Notes: a model not told the origin generated them from the letters alone. DNA of 42,924 bases from an uncultured Bacteroidales bacterium (GCA_903828645.1 CAIKNA010000095.1:1-42924); one strand, 5' to 3'; shown: positions 1-9,681, counted from the stretch's first letter. Made by a program: numbers and translations.

Positions 1-1646
1 CCGGCTTCCATTGCCTGGATCATATCAGCCCCTCCTGCGGTTTTAGCCGCCATGGCAGCGGTCGATGTACAGCAGTATTCACCTGTTGCAGTGATATATC
101 CATGGAGGTAACTCCCGGCCAGTGCCGTTGTTCCATCCAGGAAACGAATATTTTCACCGGCAATCATGGTCACGCTGCCGCCGCCCGCAACCTGGAATGT
201 TGCTCCGTTCCCCGCAACCGTGATGGTTTGCGTGGCATTTTCACATGCCGATTCTGCCACATTAACCGAGCCGGCTACATAAATAGCGGCAGGGAGTGCT
301 GTCGTGATACAGCATGGTGAAGGAATCGTGGCGATTATGGCGGTCGTGCTCAATGCACCTGTGGTGGTAAGGGCCCTTCCGTCGAGTACAACACCTGTAT
401 TAAGTGCCCCCAGTGCGCCGTTGTTGCAAACGATCGTTCCCCGGAACACGGAGTAGTTGTTAATGCTCACAGCGCCTTCAATCTTCCAGTATACATTTTT
501 TGCCTGCGTGCCGTTGATCAGCTTGACCTTTGAATAGGTGCTTGTTGAGAGTGCACCGTTAATCTTGATCACAAATACAGCATCCGGGTTGCCTTGTGCA
601 TCAAGGTACACCTTATCGGTAAAAACCGTGGCGGCATTCAGCAGATAAGTATGCGGCGTGAGAACCAGGTCGTTCCCGAACTGCGCCGGATACAGCAATT
701 CAATATCAGTGGGCAAAGCGTTCAGATAGTTGTATACAACCAGCAGATCGGCGGCACATTGCGCCGTTGAAGCATCCGGAATCGGGTGGATCGTGCCTGC
801 AACTAAAAGCGGATCGAAGCCGATGGTCAGCCCGACATTGGTTCCAACGTCGCCCGTAACGTGGGTAACGCCTGAGTTGGCAACGGCACCGTCGGTCGAG
901 AACAGGGCATAGCAGGCGGTGGTTCCTAGTGAAGGAGCCATGGGACCGGTGAGGACAGCACTGCCGCAACCGATGGGTACATAGGCCAATACACCATCAA
1001 GTGTAACCGCCCCTGTAGTAGAAAGCGCCCTTCCTTCGAGGGTGTCGCCTGCATTCATATTAATTGCCGCGTTGTTCGCAACGATCGTTCCCCGCATGGT
1101 GGTTCCTGAAGCCATGCTCACCAATCCCTCAACTTTCCAGAACACATTACACGCCATCGCACCGTTGACCAGGTTGATTTTCGACGCAGGGCCTGTGGAA
1201 AAAGCTCCCTGAATCTGAAAAATAAAAACCGCATTGCCATTTCCCTGCCCATCTAAAGTCAGGTCAAGGTTCAATGTTGCAGGACTGGAGATAGCATAAA
1301 CTCCTGAAGTCAGCAACTGACCGTTTCCAAGCGAAGGGGCGGGAAAATAGTTTGGAACGGTACTATTCAACTGGTTGTATGCAATCAGCAAGTCTGCAGC
1401 ACACTGGGCACTTGCACCATCATTGTCGTGCATTACGCCGTTTACATTTCCGAAACCGGTACTGGAGCCACTGTTCGTGCCCACGTTGCCGGTAATCTGT
1501 GAAATCCCCGTGTTGGTCACAGCCCCGGTGGTTGCAAAGAGAACGAATCCGGCAGCGGTTCCAAGCGGAGGAGCCTGTGCAAAATTCAACGCAGGTAAAA
1601 GAAGGAGTAAAATAACTTTGAATGCATTGAATATCTGTGATTTCAT
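1..1646 (-). CDS. Ice-binding-like protein with two tandem DUF3494 domains, truncated by the window edge (C-terminus missing)
   Basis: Hand translation from ATG at 1646 (MKSQIFNAFKVILLLLLPALNFAQAPPLGTAAGFVLFATTGAVTNTGISQITGNVGTNSG...) stays open to position 1. Signal peptide present. The pattern LFATTGAVTNTG..ITGNVGTN...NAVFIFQI..KINLVNGA..NVFWKVEG......GTIVANNAAINMNAGDTLEGRALS occurs twice, typical of DUF3494. Not in the supplied ORF track. Confidence 0.85.
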   Translation of the reverse strand, partial: MKSQIFNAFKVILLLLLPALNFAQAPPLGTAAGFVLFATTGAVTNTGISQITGNVGTNSGSSTGFGNVNGVMHDNDGASAQCAADLLIAYNQLNSTVPNYFPAPSLGNGQLLTSGVYAISSPATLNLDLTLDGQGNGNAVFIFQIQGAFSTGPASKINLVNGAMACNVFWKVEGLVSMASGTTMRGTIVANNAAINMNAGDTLEGRALSTTGAVTLDGVLAYVPIGCGSAVLTGPMAPSLGTTACYALFSTDGAVANSGVTHVTGDVGTNVGLTIGFDPLLVAGTIHPIPDASTAQCAADLLVVYNYLNALPTDIELLYPAQFGNDLVLTPHTYLLNAATVFTDKVYLDAQGNPDAVFVIKINGALSTSTYSKVKLINGTQAKNVYWKIEGAVSINNYSVFRGTIVCNNGALGALNTGVVLDGRALTTTGALSTTAIIATIPSPCCITTALPAAIYVAGSVNVAESACENATQTITVAGNGATFQVAGGGSVTMIAGENIRFLDGTTALAGSYLHGYITATGEYCCTSTAAMAAKTAGGADMIQAMEA

Positions 1647-1687
1647 AGCGTTTAATTTTTACGTGTGAATGGATTTTCACAACCTGA

Positions 1688-1754
1688 CAAAGGTCGTCTG
1701 ACTCCTCTCAAAATGTGTTATATAATTCTTACAATGATTTACATGATTCACACA
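1688..1754 (-). promoter_or_regulatory. Copy 1 of the 67-bp promoter module (40-bp element + N23 + TTTG)
   Basis: Minus strand: TGTGTGAATCATGTAAATCATTGTAAGAATTATATAACAC, 23 bp, TTTG (CAAA at 1688-1691). Upstream of the DUF3494 gene. Confidence 0.9.
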
Positions 1755-1819
1755 TGCACGGTCCCCAAAAAAAGTTGCGGTCTCTTTGTTCCATTTTTCT
1801 CCAAAAATTGTCATGGAAA

Positions 1820-1849
1820 AGGCTGCCTGATAAGAAAATCAGGCAGCCT
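1820..1849 (-). terminator. Hairpin, likely terminator of the OmpA-family gene
   Basis: AGGCTGCCTGAT-aagaaa-ATCAGGCAGCCT perfect 12-bp stem; followed by TTTT on the minus strand. Confidence 0.7.
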
Positions 1850-1885
1850 GCATTTATTGATTACCTCGCCATGAGGTGGAAAATA

Positions 1886-3952
1886 TTATTTTTTCGGAAG
1901 AATATCAACGATGACGGTACGGTTGTAAAAACGTTCCTCCGGGTATTTGTTTTCAAACGGCGACAGGTTCTCATCCTCGCCAAACCCATACACTTCAAAA
2001 CTGACACCGCTGATGCCTGCTTTTGAAAGGGCATCGACCAGGATGTTCCTTACATCATTCGCCCTGGCCAGCGACAAGGTCATGTTGTATGCTTCGTCCC
2101 CGATGATATCGGTATAACCATGTATGATCACCGTTCCGCCTGCGGGAATTTTCGGTGTGACAATGTCGGTGAGATATTTTTCATACAGGTTGATGGCTTT
2201 GGATTCATTGAATTCATAAATGATGCTGAATCTCATGACTTCCTCATTTTTAGGCGGGGTCCAGAGAACCATATTTACGGTAGTATCCTTCTTTACGGTC
2301 TTGCCGTTTTTTGCCAGGCCGATCATTGTTACCTTATAGTTGCCTTCGGGCTGGGTTCCCATAATGGTTTTCCCGGGCAGGCTTACCCGTTCCTGTGAAT
2401 AAGGTCCAAAGTGCTGCACGGTTCCTTTATCATCCATTATTTCCAGTGACCATGATGTGAACGCCAGGGTTGCTCCCTCTGCATGGAAGGAAACAAAACT
2501 TTCGACCGGAGCTTTCTGCACGGCAATTATTTCCACGGGTTTCAGCGGGGCGTCAGGACCACTCTGGAATTCCATGAGCAAAGCCGGCGAATTGCTTGCG
2601 ATCGACACCCTGCGGTCTCCCTCGCGAAGCAGGCCAAGTTCTTTGGTCCCTCCGGGTTGTTCCGACGGGATTCTTGGTTTTATACGGCCTTCGGTAGCAA
2701 TCCTTGAAGGCTCAATCCCGAAAACATTTTCCAGGTATGACTTGACCGATTCTGCCAACTCCTTCCCATTTTCCGGACCTTCCATCGATGCTCCGGTCAA
2801 CCTGATCGTTGCCGAAGGATTTCTTCCAAGGCGGTCGCCCAGGATATTGATCACATTATAATAGACAACCATTTGACGTTCAGAACGACCGGACAAGTTT
2901 TTAGGGGTAAACAATGCCACTTGCTCTTCCTTGAAATCTTTTACCTGATCTTTTGTAAGAAGGACATACCTGTTTGGAATCTCTTTAGATCCCAGATCGA
3001 AAAAAACATAGTTCCGAAGGGGAAAGATTTCCCTCACATTGCGTTCGACCGGAATGTTCCTGGGCGCGATGACTGAAAACCGGACCCGGGGATCGGGAAT
3101 CATGACAACAGCTTCAGGAACCATTGTGGCGGCCTGTTTCGGCACCTTCGGGCATGTATACCCGAATTTATAGGTAATGCCGACCGTACCGGAACTGTAC
3201 ATGTCGTTGACAACCCCTTTGGCCCCACCCTTTGTCATATCGAGCAGGTCGGAATTTTGCCATCTCCATAAAAATTCAACAGGAACAGAGAAGTGCCTGC
3301 TCAGGTTAAAATCGAAACCAAGCCCGGCAGCTGCCTTGAATGCAAGGTTGTCGCCACCGAGACCGCTTGTATTTCCAACATTCAGCGCATCCGAACCCTT
3401 TCCCAGGTAAGCTATCTTCGTACCGTTGATATCTTCTTTAAATCCGCTGGAATGATCAACCCCTACGCCGGCAATGAGGTAGGAGGAAAATATCCGTTCA
3501 GGTTTATAACCGAGAATCCAGTTCAACCAGTTGACTGTCAGCTGAAGATCCGATTCAAACAGGGAGGTGCGGAAACTTTGGGAAATTTTCTGTGCCACTC
3601 CGTTTCCACCCAAATATTCCCATGCCCATTTATCCTCGATACTGCTGTGAAGATGTCCGTAGGCAAACCTGGCCCTAACACCTATCACTCGTGAAAACTG
3701 CTTTGTGACATTCAGACCGACCGTATATCCAATGTCGTTGGAATAGAGGTTCACCCACAGGTTTTTTGAAAGGTCACCGTTGAATTGCGTTAAGCCGGCA
3801 AACCCGCCGACTGACCAATAGTTGTAACACGGGGCGGCATTGGTGCTGACCATGTTATCTTTGACCCCTTCCTGGGCGATGGATGCGTAAGGAATGATTG
3901 CGATTAACATCACAACCATTGCCTTGGGTAAACATTGATAGAACTTTTTCAT
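1886..3952 (-). CDS. Outer membrane beta-barrel plus OmpA-like C-terminal domain protein
   Basis: 688-aa ORF with signal peptide, N-terminal barrel motifs (GGFAGLTQFNGDLSKN) and a C-terminal OmpA-like region (HGYTDIIGDEAYNMTLSLARANDVRNIL). Confidence 0.85.
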   Translation of the reverse strand: MKKFYQCLPKAMVVMLIAIIPYASIAQEGVKDNMVSTNAAPCYNYWSVGGFAGLTQFNGDLSKNLWVNLYSNDIGYTVGLNVTKQFSRVIGVRARFAYGHLHSSIEDKWAWEYLGGNGVAQKISQSFRTSLFESDLQLTVNWLNWILGYKPERIFSSYLIAGVGVDHSSGFKEDINGTKIAYLGKGSDALNVGNTSGLGGDNLAFKAAAGLGFDFNLSRHFSVPVEFLWRWQNSDLLDMTKGGAKGVVNDMYSSGTVGITYKFGYTCPKVPKQAATMVPEAVVMIPDPRVRFSVIAPRNIPVERNVREIFPLRNYVFFDLGSKEIPNRYVLLTKDQVKDFKEEQVALFTPKNLSGRSERQMVVYYNVINILGDRLGRNPSATIRLTGASMEGPENGKELAESVKSYLENVFGIEPSRIATEGRIKPRIPSEQPGGTKELGLLREGDRRVSIASNSPALLMEFQSGPDAPLKPVEIIAVQKAPVESFVSFHAEGATLAFTSWSLEIMDDKGTVQHFGPYSQERVSLPGKTIMGTQPEGNYKVTMIGLAKNGKTVKKDTTVNMVLWTPPKNEEVMRFSIIYEFNESKAINLYEKYLTDIVTPKIPAGGTVIIHGYTDIIGDEAYNMTLSLARANDVRNILVDALSKAGISGVSFEVYGFGEDENLSPFENKYPEERFYNRTVIVDILPKK

Positions 3953-4008
3953 AATACTGATTTTTTAGGTTATACAATTGATTTATTATTACAATTTTCA
4001 GAATGTTT

Positions 4009-5367
4009 TCAGACTCCCGTCATTTTGGGAGGTTTGGGTTGTTGAGGTTCCTTCCCGCGTTCATCATTTTTATTGGGATTCGGTTGCTGAACCTGCGGGG
4101 AATGCTGCTGAGGGGCAGGCTGGGCAGGATGCTGCTGAGGGGCCGGCTGCTGCCTTGCAGGTTGAGCAGGATGTTGTTGCTGTGCAGGTTGAGCAGGATG
4201 TTGTTGCTGTGCAGGCTGTTGTTTTGGGGGTTGAGCAGGTTGCTGACGGGGAGGCTGCTGTTGTACCGGTTGAGTTTGATGTTGCTGGGGTGCAGGCTGT
4301 TGTTTTGGAGGTTGAACTGGTTGCTGCCTGGGAGGCTGTTGCTGTACCGGCTGTGTTTGATGTTGCTGGGGCGCAGCCTGTTGTTTGGCAGGCTGTGTTT
4401 GATGTTGCTGCTGTGATGGCTGCTGTTTGGCAGGCTGTGTTTGATGTTGCTGCTGTGATGGCTGCTGTTTGGGTTGTTGCGCAGGACGTTGTTGTGGCGA
4501 TGGTTGCTGCCCTGGCTGCGGATTGACCTTTTGGGTCGGGGGTTCCGTCTTTCGTTGCGCTGAAGTTTTAACATTTTCCAGGCGTTCCACCTTTGCCGGA
4601 GCAGGTTTTGCCCCGTTGGAAATATTTCTTTGTACCTGCGGCCTGTATATCTGCAAACGATTTTTGTCAAGGTTCTGACCCGGCTTCGGGCTTTCTTTAA
4701 TGGTTACCGGGGTAAACGTTCTACCGGCGTGTTTTTCCACTTCAGCTCTTCCCGGGCCTGCATTGTAGGTTACATTGCGCGACCTGTCGACCCTGGTATT
4801 TACAATTACCGTGGAATTGTTGATGATAGTGACATTGTTGGAGGAGTTGACATAATAGTTGTTAATATTTCTTCTTCCAAAATCCCTGTCCCTCACAAAG
4901 GTCCACTGGTTATAAGGAACCTGGTAGCCATTTCCATACGCCATGCTGATACTAACACCTGGTCCGATGGGTGCCCATCCGTAATAACCCTCCGATCTTC
5001 TCCAGGTAACCCATCCCGGGCCCCATTCATAATCGGGAACCCACATGGCTCCATATGCAGGATCATTGAACCACCGGCCATAATGAAAAGGCGCCCATCC
5101 CCATGAATAATCGGAAACCCAGGTCCACCCTTCGTCGGTAAATAACCAGTAACCGTTGGTGTAATAAGGAGTAAACCCGGGGGCGACGTTGGGAATCCAT
5201 ACGTATCCATACTGCGGGCTGTCAATCCAGGTGCCATAGGGACTCAGATTGTCATAAAAAACCTGGAAGCTGACAGAGGCCCCCTGTGCATTTGCTTTTT
5301 GCGCTGTGAATGCTGCACTGGCAATGAGTAAAAGCAAAATCGATATAAGTTTCATTTTCCTTTTCAT
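4009..5367 (-). CDS. DUF6600/YXWGXW-type protein with a long Q/P-rich C-terminal tail
   Basis: Start at MKRKMKLISILLLL (5367), signal peptide, aromatic repeats (YGTWIDSPQYGYVWIP, GWAPFHYGRW, WGPGWVTWR), then PAQQQHPAQPAQQQ repeats. Confidence 0.8.
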   Translation of the reverse strand: MKRKMKLISILLLLIASAAFTAQKANAQGASVSFQVFYDNLSPYGTWIDSPQYGYVWIPNVAPGFTPYYTNGYWLFTDEGWTWVSDYSWGWAPFHYGRWFNDPAYGAMWVPDYEWGPGWVTWRRSEGYYGWAPIGPGVSISMAYGNGYQVPYNQWTFVRDRDFGRRNINNYYVNSSNNVTIINNSTVIVNTRVDRSRNVTYNAGPGRAEVEKHAGRTFTPVTIKESPKPGQNLDKNRLQIYRPQVQRNISNGAKPAPAKVERLENVKTSAQRKTEPPTQKVNPQPGQQPSPQQRPAQQPKQQPSQQQHQTQPAKQQPSQQQHQTQPAKQQAAPQQHQTQPVQQQPPRQQPVQPPKQQPAPQQHQTQPVQQQPPRQQPAQPPKQQPAQQQHPAQPAQQQHPAQPARQQPAPQQHPAQPAPQQHSPQVQQPNPNKNDERGKEPQQPKPPKMTGV

Positions 5368-5401
5368 ATATAAGGTATTAAGTGATGAGATTATCAGGAT
5401 G

Positions 5402-5468
5402 CAAAAATGCACCCGTTTTCTCGCGAAAGTGTTACACAATTCAGGGTAAGAGTTGCATCATTCACACA
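5402..5468 (-). promoter_or_regulatory. Copy 2 of the 67-bp promoter module
   Basis: Minus strand: TGTGTGAATGATGCAACTCTTACCCTGAATTGTGTAACAC, N23, TTTG (CAAA at 5402-5405). Upstream of the DUF6600 gene. Confidence 0.9.
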
Positions 5469-5487
5469 TTCCGGGCAGTGCTTCGTA

Positions 5488-5554
5488 TGTGTGAATCATG
5501 TAACTTATTTAAAAAGTTATATAACACTTTCACAGGAGGATGCCTATAATTTTG
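5488..5554 (+). promoter_or_regulatory. Copy 3 of the 67-bp promoter module
   Basis: TGTGTGAATCATGTAACTTATTTAAAAAGTTATATAACAC (5488-5527), N23, TTTG at 5551-5554 within TATAATTTTG. Upstream of the MlaE-like operon. Confidence 0.92.
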
Positions 5555-5582
5555 TACCCTGCAAGGGCAAAACTGAAATGAA

Positions 5583-6422
5583 ATGAATAAAACAAATCCG
5601 GTTATTAAAGTAAAAGGTTTCGCAACGAACCAATCGGTGAGGCTGAGCGAAAAAACAATGGCAAAAACTGTCCAGGCAAATAATTTCCTGACAGATCTTG
5701 CCGATGTGTTTTTTTTTATTAGCCGGTTCCTGCGTGAAACTTTTTCACGCAATTTTGAATTCAAAGAGTTTCTTCGCCAGTGTTTTCAAATCGGTTATAA
5801 ATCGCTGCCTCTCATTTCTATCACAGGAACCATCATGGGACTGGTGCTTACCATCCAGTCGCGCCCGGTACTTATCAAATTCGGAGCCGTAACCATGTTG
5901 CCGGGGATGGTTGCAATCTCACTGATCAGGGAAATGGGACCGGTGATCACGGCATTGATATGCGCCGGGAAAATCGGTTCGGGAATGGGGGCTGAACTGG
6001 GCTCGATGCGTGTGACCGAACAAATTGACGCCATGGAAGTATCCTCCACCAACCCGATGCGCTTTTTAGTTGTCACGAGGGTGTGGGCAGCCATGATCAT
6101 GATCCCGCTGTTGATATTGTATGCCGATGCATTTGGTATCCTCGGAAGCTGGGCCGGCGCAAACCTTAAGGGCGATGTTTCGTTCGTGTTGTTTTTCTCG
6201 CAGGCTTTCAGCCATGTTAAGTTTATGGACTTTCTACCAGCGGTCATTAAATCATTTTTTTTCGGGGCTGTGATTGGATTTGTCGGCTGTTATAAAGGCT
6301 ACAATGCAGGACGGGGAACAGAAAGCGTAGGCATCGCGGCAAATTCGGCTGTTGTGCTGGCATCGCTGCTGGTGATCATTGTTGATATGATAGCCGTCCA
6401 GATTACGGATATGCTGGTGTGA
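5583..6422 (+). CDS. MlaE-family ABC transporter permease
   Basis: 279 aa; GTIMGLVLTIQSRPVLIKFGA...ALICAGKIGSGMGAELGSMRVTEQIDAMEV is characteristic of MlaE permeases. Confidence 0.93.
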   Translation: MNKTNPVIKVKGFATNQSVRLSEKTMAKTVQANNFLTDLADVFFFISRFLRETFSRNFEFKEFLRQCFQIGYKSLPLISITGTIMGLVLTIQSRPVLIKFGAVTMLPGMVAISLIREMGPVITALICAGKIGSGMGAELGSMRVTEQIDAMEVSSTNPMRFLVVTRVWAAMIMIPLLILYADAFGILGSWAGANLKGDVSFVLFFSQAFSHVKFMDFLPAVIKSFFFGAVIGFVGCYKGYNAGRGTESVGIAANSAVVLASLLVIIVDMIAVQITDMLV

Positions 6423-6423
6423 G

Positions 6424-7266
6424 ATGGAACATAAGAGACTTGAAAATTTGAAAAGTGAACCCCTTAGCATAAATATGATGAATACCTCCCAACCTGAAAT
6501 GATCTCAAAAGTGCTGAATAAAACAACAGGCGGAGATCCGGTCATCGAAATCAATCACCTGAGGAAATCTTTCGGCCAGCAGGAGGTACTGAAAAACATG
6601 TCGGTCTCCCTGATGAAAGGCGAAAACCTGGTTGTGCTTGGAAAATCCGGCTCTGGAAAGTCTGTTCTGATAAAGTGTATTGTGGGTTTATTGAATGCTG
6701 ATGGCGGGACAATCAATGTGTTTAATAAGAATGTCCTTGCGATGAGCCGGGAAGAACTGGGCGAACTGAGGCAGAAAATCGGTTTTCTTTTTCAAAGCGG
6801 CGCACTGTATGATTCCATGACCGTGAAAGAGAACCTTGAATTTCCCCTGCGAAGAATAAAGAAGGAGATGACGGAAAACGAAAGATCTGAAAAAATAAAT
6901 GAGGTCCTTGAGAACGTAGGACTGGCAGACGCTTTGAATAAAATGCCTTCCCAGTTGTCTGGCGGTATGCGAAAAAGGATAAGCCTTGCCCGTACCATTG
7001 TCGTGGACCCGATGATCATGCTCTATGATGAACCCACCACGGGTCTTGACCCGATCACATCCGATGAGATCAGTTCGCTGATCAATGATGTTCAAAAAAA
7101 ATACAAAACTTCCTCCATCATCATCACCCATGACATCAATTGCGCGCACAACACAGCAAACCGGATCGTCATGCTGAAAGATGGAGAAATATACATGGAA
7201 GGAAAGACAGCGGATTTTGAAAACTCATCCGACCCTTTCATTCAATCATTCTTCCAAAAATCGTAA
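6424..7266 (+). CDS. MlaF-like ABC transporter ATP-binding protein
   Basis: Walker A GKSGSGKS, signature LSGGMRKRISLARTI, Walker B MLYDEPTTGLDP. Start could also be 6478. Confidence 0.93.
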   Translation: MEHKRLENLKSEPLSINMMNTSQPEMISKVLNKTTGGDPVIEINHLRKSFGQQEVLKNMSVSLMKGENLVVLGKSGSGKSVLIKCIVGLLNADGGTINVFNKNVLAMSREELGELRQKIGFLFQSGALYDSMTVKENLEFPLRRIKKEMTENERSEKINEVLENVGLADALNKMPSQLSGGMRKRISLARTIVVDPMIMLYDEPTTGLDPITSDEISSLINDVQKKYKTSSIIITHDINCAHNTANRIVMLKDGEIYMEGKTADFENSSDPFIQSFFQKS

Positions 7267-7295
7267 ATCGTAAATCGTAAATCGTAAATCGTAAA
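7261..7295. repeat. Heptanucleotide tandem repeat (TCGTAAA)x5 plus a degenerate sixth unit
   Basis: tcgtaaa repeated five times, overlapping the stop of the ATPase gene and filling the gap before the MCE gene. Confidence 0.95.
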
Positions 7296-7308
7296 TTGTA
7301 ACACCCCC

Positions 7309-8091
7309 ATGGATACTCAAACTCAGAAATTCAAAGTCCGACTGGGACTTTTTATTGCCGGAGGCCTGGCACTTTTTGTAATGGCCATCTTTATCATCGG
7401 AAAACAAAAAAATTTATTCAACCCTGTTTTTCAGCTTACAACGACTTTTTCGAATGTCAGCGGATTGCAGGTTGGGAATAACATCCGGTTCTCGGGCATA
7501 ACGGTGGGCACTGTTGACAAGATCACCATCATCAATGATTCAACGGTTAAAGTTGCCATGCTGATCAAAAAAGAGGTCAAGCAGTTTATTAAATCTGATT
7601 GTGAAGTAGCCATTGGTTCAGAAGGGCTTATCGGCGACCGGCTCCTGGTGATCACCCAGGGCAGTAACGAAGCTCCCCCGGCAAAAGCAGGGCAGCAGCT
7701 TGCTTCGGCCGAGCCGGTTGAAATAGACGCCATCATGGCAAGCCTGCAGGTAACGGCCGGAAATGCCGAGATCATCTCTCAGGAACTTGCCGAGATCATG
7801 TATAAAGTGAACAGCGGGAACGGAACGCTCGGCAGGCTGATCCAGGATACAACGATTGCCAACAATTTGAGCCAGACGATGGTGAACATTAAAAAAAGCA
7901 CCAAGGGGCTGGATGAGAATATGAATGCAGCCAAGCACAATTTCCTTTTAAGAGGTTATTTCAGAAAACAGGCAGAGGCGGCAGAAGAAAAGAAAAAGGA
8001 TGCTGAGAATAAAGCAGCCAGGGAACTAAAGAAACAGGAGTCGGACGATAAAAAAGCGGCGAAGCAGAAAGCGAAAGACGATAAGAAATAG
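7309..8091 (+). CDS. MlaD/MCE-family substrate-binding protein
   Basis: N-terminal TM helix, then TTTFSNVSGLQVGNNIRFSGITVGTVDKI, an MCE domain; Lys-rich C-terminal tail. Confidence 0.92.
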   Translation: MDTQTQKFKVRLGLFIAGGLALFVMAIFIIGKQKNLFNPVFQLTTTFSNVSGLQVGNNIRFSGITVGTVDKITIINDSTVKVAMLIKKEVKQFIKSDCEVAIGSEGLIGDRLLVITQGSNEAPPAKAGQQLASAEPVEIDAIMASLQVTAGNAEIISQELAEIMYKVNSGNGTLGRLIQDTTIANNLSQTMVNIKKSTKGLDENMNAAKHNFLLRGYFRKQAEAAEEKKKDAENKAARELKKQESDDKKAAKQKAKDDKK

Positions 8092-8119
8092 ATCGTGCCC
8101 CTTTACCCGATACCGGAAA

Positions 8120-8186
8120 TGTGTGAATCATGTAAGAATGTCCAAAAGTTGTGTAACATATGTGTGGCATCAGTTACGCACCTTTG
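8120..8186 (+). promoter_or_regulatory. Copy 4 of the 67-bp promoter module
   Basis: TGTGTGAATCATGTAAGAATGTCCAAAAGTTGTGTAACAT, N23, TTTG at 8183-8186. Upstream of the OmpA/MotB lipoprotein gene. Confidence 0.88.
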
Positions 8187-8215
8187 CTCATGATTATTCA
8201 CCAAAAAAAAACAAA

Positions 8216-9013
8216 ATGAAAAACGCAATCCATTCCTTTGCATGCTTATCCCTTCTGATGGGTGTTATGTTCACCTCATGCGTGTCGAACAAAAAATTCC
8301 TGGCTTCGGAAGCCAGGGCAGACAAGTTACAAAAAGAAAACGCAAACTCAGTGAATCAGCTGATCGACTGCAATTTACAGGTAAAAAACTTAAAGGACAC
8401 CAAGGCATCACTTCAGAATGAAAATGCCTCGGTTGAAAATGACCTGAAGACTCTTGCAACCGAGTCAAAAATGACCATTGCCGACCAGGCGAAACGGTTA
8501 AAAAGCCTTCAGAACATCATTCAGTCACAAAAGGATGTCATGAACAACCTTAAGAATTCAATAGCCGCAGCACTGCTGAATTATAAGGCTGATGAGTTGT
8601 CGGTCTATATTAAAGACGGAAACGTTTATGTTTCCCTTGAAGAAAAACTGTTGTTCAAATCGGGCAGCGATGTGGTGAACCCACAGGGAAAAGAAGCCCT
8701 CAAATCTCTGGCCCGGGTTTTAAACAGCACCAAAGATGTGACCGTAAATATCGAGGGTCATACCGACAACGTTCCCATCGCAACCAAATCATTCCAGGAC
8801 AACTGGGATCTCAGCACTGCAAGAGCAACCTCCATTGTGCGCATCCTGGCAAAAGACTACGATGTTGATCCGAATCGCATCATCGCCTCAGGCAGGGGCC
8901 AGTTTCACCCGGTCAAAACAAATGACACTGCTGAAGGACGGGCCGGAAACCGCAGAACTGAAATCATTCTCTCTCCTGATTTGAATGAATTATATAAGCT
9001 GTTGTACCAATAG
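8216..9013 (+). CDS. OmpA/MotB-like lipoprotein
   Basis: Start MKNAIHSFACLSLLMGVMFTSC (lipobox), coiled coil, OmpA domain (LFKSGSDVVNPQGKEAL...IEGHTDNVPI...WDLSTARATSIVRIL). Confidence 0.9.
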   Translation: MKNAIHSFACLSLLMGVMFTSCVSNKKFLASEARADKLQKENANSVNQLIDCNLQVKNLKDTKASLQNENASVENDLKTLATESKMTIADQAKRLKSLQNIIQSQKDVMNNLKNSIAAALLNYKADELSVYIKDGNVYVSLEEKLLFKSGSDVVNPQGKEALKSLARVLNSTKDVTVNIEGHTDNVPIATKSFQDNWDLSTARATSIVRILAKDYDVDPNRIIASGRGQFHPVKTNDTAEGRAGNRRTEIILSPDLNELYKLLYQ

Positions 9014-9046
9014 GCTTCAGGGGATTTAGATCAACTCCCCAATCAC

Positions 9047-9083
9047 AGCACCTCGTATTTAACCAGTGCGGGGTGCTTTTTTA
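9047..9083 (+). terminator. Rho-independent terminator
   Basis: AGCACC...GGTGCT stem followed by TTTTTT. Confidence 0.7.
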
Positions 9084-9108
9084 TCATGACAACCTAAAAA
9101 ATGAAAAA

Positions 9109-9681
9109 ATGAAACACCGCATAACACTCATTGCCATCCTGGTCCTGGCGGCCGGATTTTCTATTCCATCTTACAGTCAACACGGGCCTGATGAACCGGC
9201 AGCCAGGGGAAGCGGCATCCTGGGATTCGGATTCGGTCCGGCTATTCCCTACTATGGGGGTAACGGATTCGGACCCGCCTTTATAGTTCATTATGACCAC
9301 TGCATCTGGCAGGCAGGTCCGGGAACCATCAGCCTTGGAGGTCAGATCGGCACCTCCTTTTTCTGGTACAATTTTTCGCATAAGGAGGCACAATACAAAT
9401 ACACCTGGACAAACCTGGGTTTTGTTTTCAGGGGGGCATACCATTACGGATGGAAGGTACCCGGCCTGGATACCTACGCCGGGTTTGGCGGAGGCACTTT
9501 GTTCAGCATGTACAACGACGGCGGATATGACACCGGGAAAAACCCGTCGCATGTAACTTATCTGCCAACAGCATTTGTTGGCGGATCCTATTTTTTCAAC
9601 CACGCGGTTGGTGTAAATGCCGAATTCGGCTATAATTTCGCTTATGTGGCCATCGGCCTTAATTTCAGAATCACAAAATAG
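9109..9681 (+). CDS. Putative outer-membrane beta-barrel protein
   Basis: Start MKHRITLIAILVLAAGFSIPSYSQ; Gly/aromatic-rich alternating strands ending in an aromatic-rich C-terminus (NAEFGYNFAYVAIGLNFRITK). Confidence 0.65.
   Translation: MKHRITLIAILVLAAGFSIPSYSQHGPDEPAARGSGILGFGFGPAIPYYGGNGFGPAFIVHYDHCIWQAGPGTISLGGQIGTSFFWYNFSHKEAQYKYTWTNLGFVFRGAYHYGWKVPGLDTYAGFGGGTLFSMYNDGGYDTGKNPSHVTYLPTAFVGGSYFFNHAVGVNAEFGYNFAYVAIGLNFRITK

Noticed and set aside
1664-1672. gtgtgaatgg on the plus strand as a thirteenth element
   Set aside because: No ATGTAA half-site, no AACAC and no N23-TTTG. It is the ATTCACAC leader motif of the DUF3494 gene read on the other strand.
3978-4670. ORFs of 182 and 137 aa (+) and 216 aa (-) in the 4.0-4.7 kb region
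   Set aside because: Low-complexity alternative frames of the Q/P-rich repeat tail of the minus-strand DUF6600 gene.
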